This document shows positions 58,061 through 64,000 of a stretch of 64,000 bases of DNA, piece after piece. The DNA is from Pagrus major (lineage: Eukaryota; Chordata; Actinopteri; Spariformes; Sparidae), in NCBI RefSeq assembly GCF_040436345.1, contig NC_133232.1:30393315-30457314 (forward strand). The letters are read 5' to 3'. A model generated the notes under the pieces. That model did not search any database. It saw only the letters and a list, made by a program, of their open reading frames with translations, and was not told the origin of the DNA. The translations under genes were made by a program, and so were the position numbers. Numbering within the stretch: position 1 is the stretch's first letter; each line of letters opens with the position of its first letter.

Positions 58061-59340
58061 ACACCGTTGATATCGATATTGCAACAATTTTGTAGGGAGT
58101 TCCTACAATTCTCTACAAAGTTTGACTTTAACAAAATATTATCAGAATGAGATTTTTGATAAATTATCATCAGTAATGTGGATATTATCACTTAGTGGGT
58201 AAAGGCAAGTATTAGAACAAGTAGAATAGTCTGGTAAGGTCAGAAAATTACATTATTTCCCGGTATAACATCAGTATATTGCCCAGCCCTAATCCACACT
58301 TATATTTACAGACACCCTTGTTTAATAGAAAGACATATCTCCTTCATTTAAAATATTTAGCTCAGTATTTTGCATTAAATAAACAATCAAGGTGCAACCC
58401 TTAGAAAAATAACATAAGCTCTTATAATGTACAGTTTTTTAAATGCTTATTTTTATGGCTTGGTTAAGTCTAACTGCATTTTCTTTGTTGGTACACTTAT
58501 AAACAACATACATCAGCTTTCTGCTGTGTAGTAATACTCTGGGAGCCGTCTCTGATCTCAATGTCATCATTAGTTTCTTCTGCCAAGGTCATTGGTTTGT
58601 AGGTTGTTTATCTTTATGAGCAGATGTGTTTATTAAATTATTTTAGGCATTGTAGGCCTTGGGCCATAAAACGATTTATTACACTTTGGTGGTATGAATG
58701 TAATAGAGAAAGTAGTCTGAATGCATGGGGTATTTCTGCCGTATCACAAAGTCAATATACCTGAATGTTTGATTGACATAAATGATGAATTTGTGCGTTC
58801 AAGTGTGATGTTTTGCACCATGTCACATTCTTATTTTAAACCCAACTAGTTTGTTTACTGTATGGCTTAAAATGAAATGTTCTTAAATCACCAATCACAT
58901 AAAATATGAAAACTCCTTAATATTTTATGGATCCCATTTGTTGTTAAAACACCAGTCACATGAAGAGAGCAAAAGTTGCCAGATTTTTCTCTGGAACACA
59001 CTTGAACAATCCTGATTTATGCATTTGATGTGACAAGGTTAATTATTAGGGCTGCAACTAATGAGAATATACACTATCGATTAATCCAATGACAGTGTTT
59101 TGAATTAATAGACATAAAATGTCATAACATTGTGATAAATGTCAAGGGTGTGTGCTTAAATGTTTTGTTGAATTTGTCCAATCCTCACATTAAAGTAGCA
59201 GGAACCAGCAAATGTTTGCCATTTCTGCTTGAAATGTTACTCTGTTGAGTGTTTAAAGTCTCATCTCCAAACTTACTTAATCTCAAAGGCATTTTATTGA
59301 TGTTTCTGTGCCCTGTTGTGACATTATTTGTTAAACAATT
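58061..59340. other. AT-rich sequence, nothing recognised
   Basis: No open frame with domain features, no RNA gene and no clear repeat boundary was found in this stretch. Confidence 0.4.
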
Positions 59341-59344
59341 TTTG

Positions 59345-59455
59345 TGTGTGTTTGTTTGGGTCTATTCTGGGCCGAGACTCATCCTCCATCCAAGTTTTCG
59401 TGGAAATCAGCTGAGAAGTTTTTTATGTAAACCTGCTTACAAACCAACCAAGCAA
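59345..59455 (-). repeat. Dispersed repeat (AACTTGGATGGAGGATGGGT type), copy 2
   Basis: Reverse complement of the 50815-50935 repeat: GGTCTATTCTGGGCCGAGAC, CATCCTCCATCCAAGTTTTC and GCTTACAAACCAACCA. Confidence 0.75.
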
Positions 59456-59783
59456 TGTGGCTATATTAGCCACGCACGATCTCTCTCTTTGTGTGATAAT
59501 TGCTTTTTTGTTCCTTTTAGTATTTATTGTTCCTGTTAATATCTGTATGCGGCACACCCACAATTGCATACAGTTAGAGTTTGCACATGCTGTAGCATGA
59601 CAGCTAGTAGCTCTGGTGGCTAGACTATCACTTCATTGCTGTGTGTGCTTCTTTCCTTACGCTGTGTTCATACTCTTAAATTCTTGTTCACATAGTCTTA
59701 TTTTAATAGCCTTTATTATAGGTTTGCATTTGTGTTTTCTATGTGTCGTATAAGCTACTGGATGTCTACAGTTCCCTTGGGAA

Positions 59784-59812
59784 TCTATCTACCTATCTAT
59801 CTATCTATCTAT
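59784..59812 (+). repeat. (CTAT)n microsatellite
   Basis: Six to seven CTAT/TATC units with one interruption. Confidence 0.9.
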
Positions 59813-60007
59813 ATATCAGACACGGGTGAAAACATAACCTCTTTGCTGGAGGAAATAATAATCAGCTGCAGGCCTAATGTTCACTGAGTGCGTTTTCCAA
59901 CTGTCAAATTTATGCCATTTATGTGTTTTAGTGTCGTTTAAATCAATTTTCATAGTCGTATCTTATCAATAAATTATGCATAATTGGCAGAAACACGGTC
60001 GATGTGG

Positions 60008-60012
60008 AAAAA
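60008..60012 (-). terminator. RNA polymerase III terminator for tRNA-Val
   Basis: Five T residues on the minus strand, six bases past the 3' end of the tRNA gene, the standard polymerase III stop signal. Confidence 0.8.
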
Positions 60013-60017
60013 GACTT

Positions 60018-60089
60018 GGTTCCACTGGGGCTCGAACCCAGGACCTTCTGCGTGTAAAGCAGACGTGATAACCGCTACACTATGGAACC
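60018..60089 (-). tRNA. tRNA-Val (anticodon TAC)
   Basis: The 72-base minus-strand sequence folds as a full cloverleaf: acceptor stem GGTTCCA/TGGAACC, anticodon arm TCTGC-TTTACAC-GCAGA with anticodon TAC, and T arm CTGGG-TTCGAGC-CCCAG. The A-box (TAGTGTAGCGGTTA) and B-box (GGTTCGAGCCC) promoter elements are intact, there is no intron, and CCA is not encoded. A terminator follows at once, so the gene looks functional rather than a SINE relic. It reads valine codons GTA and, by wobble, others. Confidence 0.96.
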
Positions 60090-60179
60090 AGCTGATTCCT
60101 ACGATTTGTACTTCCGGTATAAATACATGATCTTACATCGAGGCGACTGATTGATTTTCAATACAAGATAATCACATCG

Positions 60180-60620
60180 TCCATAGTCCGCAGACCTTCA
60201 CTGACCCTTCATGTGACTAAACTCAGCTCTCTGCTGCGGTTTAACGAACACGTCTCAGCTTCAGTCTCATCTCCCGCAGCGTTTGCGGTGTTTAGCTGCT
60301 CGTGTCGAGGCTTCCTGGGACGTCTCGCTTTTGTGGCCGATCACACGGTGCAGCAGCAGCAGCAGCTAACATCCAGCTGCAACCGAGTATCCGAACCGCC
60401 TACCTGTGTCCGTCTGTCCGGCCTGCCGTCTGCACGCACTGCAACCAACACATGGAGGAGGAAGTCGTTCGTCTTTGTATGTGTTTGCAGAAGCTGGACT
60501 TACCTACCTGGCATGGACCAAGTCTGTGCATCTTCAAAATCAGTCTTTTTACAATAATAACTTGTGGTATCACGCTGTATTTTATCCCCTATTAAAACAG
60601 GACACTGCTGAGTCCTAGCA
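60180..60620. other. Locally GC-rich segment of unknown role
   Basis: Richer in GC and CpG than its surroundings, with a (GCA)5 run at 60350-60364. It carries a 114-codon plus-strand frame of low-complexity, domain-less sequence. It could be an unannotated noncoding first exon or promoter; nothing decides this. Confidence 0.25.
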
Positions 60621-60949
60621 GCTGAGGTCACCTACTGTAAATACTCAAAATCAGTTAGGGATATTTGAGTGTTTCACTTGAGTGTTTATTCTGTGACATA
60701 TCTGAATTTGTGTTTTGTAAGTTTTTTTGTTCCCCAAAAATAATGCAACACATTTCATTTGACTTATTATTGCATATCCCTGCACACGCATACATGCAAA
60801 CATATCCCGATTTCCCTTTTTCAGTATATAAAAGGTATATTGTCTCATGAAGTTAAAGCAGTCTAACTGTGACAGTCACACATTAGAGATAGAAGTTGAG
60901 AGTGAGACATCCCATAAACACCGACATATACCTAGAGGACTGAAACTCT

Positions 60950-61830
60950 GTACTCAAGTACGAGTACAGTTACATTACTGAAATATTACACAGTTACAAG
61001 AAATCTACTGGTATTAAAATAATACACTACTCAAAATGTGTTAGGAATATGACTAATATGATATTAAAGCTATGTCACAGAATAAACAATCAGGTGAGTA
61101 GTTGTAAGTAAAAGTACAAAGTATTCTTCTAAAACTCAACTTTAATGCATTATCAATAGGAGGCATTCACTCAAAGGGGTTTCTGTTTCTCCAAACCCTC
61201 AGTCTAAATTACTCCCTACTCCTGCTCTCTGCTGCTCAGTGGTCACCTCTCCAAACCTGGGCCTGCTGCAGAGGCAGGGATTTCATTGGCCCGTTTGTGT
61301 GAGGTAGCCTTATTGGCTACAAAAATGCAGGTGAAAGGTTTGGATATTTAATCATACTGTACTCCACATAGTGGTGTAGGGATGATGTATATTTGTAGGC
61401 TAACCCGTAAGTTAGCATTGCCCCGATTTAGCAACTTGTTAGCAACTGCAGTTCTTAAGACACGTAAGCACTTTATAATTCAATTGTGGGGCATTTAATG
61501 ATGTATTTTATGTCGTAGAACAAAACGTGTAAATATCTTAAGCCTGTGGTAACCACGGACCTTATTTCAGGCATTTAACCGAAAATCAATTAAAAAAAAC
61601 CTCATAGACTTTGAGACGAGGGAACCAGATGTGCAAGAATGTGAACTGATTTCTGGGTTTTAGGACTACAGACTACACCACTCGATTATGAGTTTATAAA
61701 TTACCAAGTAGATTACACGTGTAATGCATGCTTAAATATGAGTAAGATTACAGACTTGAAAAGTACCCAAAAGATGACTTAATTACAGTAATTTGAGTAG
61801 ATGTAATTAGTTACTTCCACCCCTGTATAT
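60950..61830. repeat. Cluster of ACTTGAGTA-type dispersed repeats
   Basis: Pieces at 60950-61130 (ACTCAAGTACGAGTACAG, GTAGTTGTAAGTAAAAGTAC) and 61680-61830 (TTACCAAGTAGATTACACGT, AATTTGAGTAGATGTAATTAG) belong to the family seen at 21035-21790. No gene between them. Confidence 0.5.
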
Positions 61831-62629
61831 ACCTACAGTACTTAACAAATAGAGACTTTGCACAGTGCTGCACGATATTGGAAAAAAAAAATTGAGAATG
61901 CAATATCTTGTTTCTCTGAGAAACTACAGGAATTTTCAAGGATGACTTAAATGGCTCTATTTGAAAAGAATGAATCATTGTGTAATTATTGGGATGATTT
62001 TGTAGGAGGGTGCATTTAATCAGAAAACCAAAGTAGACCCTGCTTTGTTTGATAAATTGATCAATAATGATTGTGATTGGTGGTTTTCATGTAGATTTCC
62101 ATGCACACAAACCCTCATGTGTATACAAGATACCGAAAGCACAGTTGCAGCGGTCAAACATTATTACGGATTATTTTGCAGCTCGGTCTTAAACAAAGTA
62201 TTCTTCCTTCTCTCCTTGGCAAACAAAATCTGCTCCTATGAAGGTTTCCTTTCTGAAGCAGAACTCAAGTTTTTCATAATCACCCAGCCAAAAGAAATCA
62301 GCATGCGTGGAGGTCATTTTAGTAAAAAAGTACATCCCTTACGTCCTTGTAGACAGGGCAGCAAGGCAGAAAATGGACCTAATTCTGTTAAACAATTAAA
62401 CAGACTTCTCTTGTAGATCCATCATGGAAAATGAGAAGCATGCCGGCACCAAGGTGTAACAGACATCATACGTCCGACGGCGAGACTATTGCACATGCGT
62501 ACACTGCAATGTCAGTGCTGGAATAATGTATTATTGTTTGATTATTGATCTATTGTGTAACCCCAATACACTCTGCAATTTATTCAAACAGAGTTAAGTG
62601 TTTAGTTTATGTTTGCTCCGGTCAATTAT

Positions 62630-62960
62630 CAGGGCTGATATTCAGCATTTTCCAATTATCGGTGATTTTTCTGTCAGATTGCAGATAAAATATGCTAATT
62701 TAAAATGATGACACTATCTGATTGGTAGAACGTCACAATTAATAACCTATAAACACTGAATAATCTGAATCTGCAAAGTAATCAATAACTAAATGTATCA
62801 AATAAATGTATAAAGTAGCAGAAAATGGAAATTTGTAGTTAAGAACAGTGCTTGAGTAAATTGTACTTTGGTTTATTTCATCGTCGGTTGTTCGAAATTT
62901 TGACTCAAAGATTTTAATTTTTACTGCAAATGAATATCGTTCCCATTTATCAGTTTTCAG
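62630..62960 (-). repeat. Dispersed repeat copy, inverted relative to 57745-58060
   Basis: CGGTTGTTCGAAATTTTGAC, TCAAAGATTTTAATTTTTAC and TGCAAATGAATATCG match the reverse complement of the other copy. Includes CAATTATCGGTGATTTTTC wording also near 21260. Confidence 0.65.
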
Positions 62961-63204
62961 TCTCCTTGATTTCTAATACGCACAGCCTGCCTCAAAGGTT
63001 TGAGCATTACACATCACTGCTTCTGTGTGAAAGTAACAGAATGACTAGTATAAAGTTTCTTAAACCCATTTCTGAAGTTTGCCAGTTAAATTAGTTTTCT
63101 GACCTTCAGGCGCTGCACCATTCACTTGTTACCTTTTAAACCCAAGGTCATTATTAAGGTCCGCTTAGACTAAGGGCTAGAAACTGAAAAGTATTTTACC
63201 TATT

Positions 63205-63440
63205 CATAGATCTGCAGCTTGAGCATCATCTCCTCATACAGATTTTTGTTTTCAGGCTGCTGTATCTTGTATTCATGAAAAGGTGCACGTTCACTCATCT
63301 CACTCGTTTCTCAGAGCGCTCCCGCGCCGCGATGCTATCAGTTATATCTGCGAGTGTTTCTGCTATGGTCTCTGCATCAAATGCAAATGGATCTGTTAAG
63401 AGTTCAAAACTGAATTTCTAAGCCTTACAGCCGCTATTCT
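63205..63440 (-). pseudogene. Possible broken protein-coding remnant, origin unknown
   Basis: Minus-strand reading gives two adjoining open stretches in different frames: DPFAFDAETIAETLADITDS, IAARERSEKRVR then stop (about 63400-63305), and MSERAPFHEYKIQQPENKNL, YEEMMLKLQIYE then stop (63296-63198). Composition is protein-like: charged, few rare residues, balanced. I do not recognise a family. It may be a decayed transposon or retrocopy. Confidence 0.3.
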
Positions 63441-64000
63441 CCTGCTAACTTCTGCTTTAAGATATTCAGGCTGTGCATATCTCCATTTCCCTAAAGTTGT
63501 GGGCTGTGAGTGAGTTTCTTACTGGTTAAGGGGCCTCGAATGTCCAGTGTTTAGGATTTAGACTACAACCCTGTGTTAAAATGTCAATTAAAACAGAATT
63601 AAAACATTTGCAAACAAACTGTGTTTATCAACAACAGTTTTATAAAGTGTTTTTGAGCCCTTAATATTCTTTAAACAATCATGTGTTTCACAAAGCGGTG
63701 AACCTTTTTTTTTTTTTTTTACTCTATTTGCACACACATAAGATTAGATCAAATCAGATGATTAAAATACAACAAGTGCCAAATATCAACAAAAACGTAT
63801 AATAAGCAGAAAAACTCAATCAATAGACAACGATCCAATAAAAAAACATAGAAATACATTAAAAAAATGTAATTTGTAAAGATGACGGCGTTGCCCCATC
63901 CTTGCTTGAGAACGACTGATGGTGCGTGTCCAGGATCCATCATTTACACACTTCCCATTCATTGTCAATGCAAGAAGCTGTGCAATGCATTCTGGTCGTG

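Noticed and set aside
60213-60557. Plus-strand 114-codon frame
   Set aside because: Cys/Ser-rich low-complexity translation of a GC-rich patch with a GCA run; three overlapping frames are equally open.
62045-62416. Plus-strand 123-codon frame
   Set aside because: AT-rich region with no recognisable motif, no Kozak support and no adjacent exons; length is possible by chance.

Overview
The window is vertebrate nuclear DNA, almost certainly from a percomorph-type teleost. It has spliced genes with GT-AG introns of tens of bases to several kilobases, no bacterial-style gene packing, many microsatellites and short dispersed repeats of types familiar from fish genomes, Penelope-like and L2-like fragments, and one isolated tRNA-Val. 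I rebuilt the exons by hand from splice sites, reading-phase continuity and remembered human orthologues. No alignment or search was run.

Layout from left to right: CENPI (minus, 5' part only, 1-6329); TMEM35A/NACHO (minus, 8838-10049); ARL13A (minus, 12477-15149); a 7 kb repeat-rich intergenic stretch; XKRX (plus, 22622-32731); NOX1 (plus, 35007-43050); CSTF2 (minus, 45688-57252), tail to tail with NOX1; then about 6.7 kb holding an unassigned first-exon candidate (57649-57681), a tRNA-Val(TAC) gene (60018-60089) and repeats. This is the human Xq22.1 block CSTF2-NOX1-XKRX-ARL13A-(TRMT2B)-TMEM35A-CENPI in reverse, with matching relative orientations. TRMT2B, expected between TMEM35A and ARL13A, is not seen.

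The genes are not an operon and serve unrelated roles: kinetochore assembly (CENPI), nicotinic receptor folding (TMEM35A), ciliary-type small GTPase (ARL13A), XK-family membrane protein (XKRX), superoxide-producing NADPH oxidase (NOX1) and mRNA 3'-end processing (CSTF2). Each has an intact reading frame wherever it is fully visible.

No wholly new biological system was found. The observations most worth a second look are: a phase-preserving 36-nt candidate microexon in CSTF2 with a long UG repeat just upstream; a 14-alanine N-terminus and no MEARA array in the same protein; a TTAA-flanked MITE 24 bp from a splice donor in ARL13A; one TIR element nested at a TTAA site inside another; a start-stop codon pair just before the CENPI start; two Penelope-like fragments in opposite orientation; and an unassigned 11-codon first exon beside the CSTF2 promoter.
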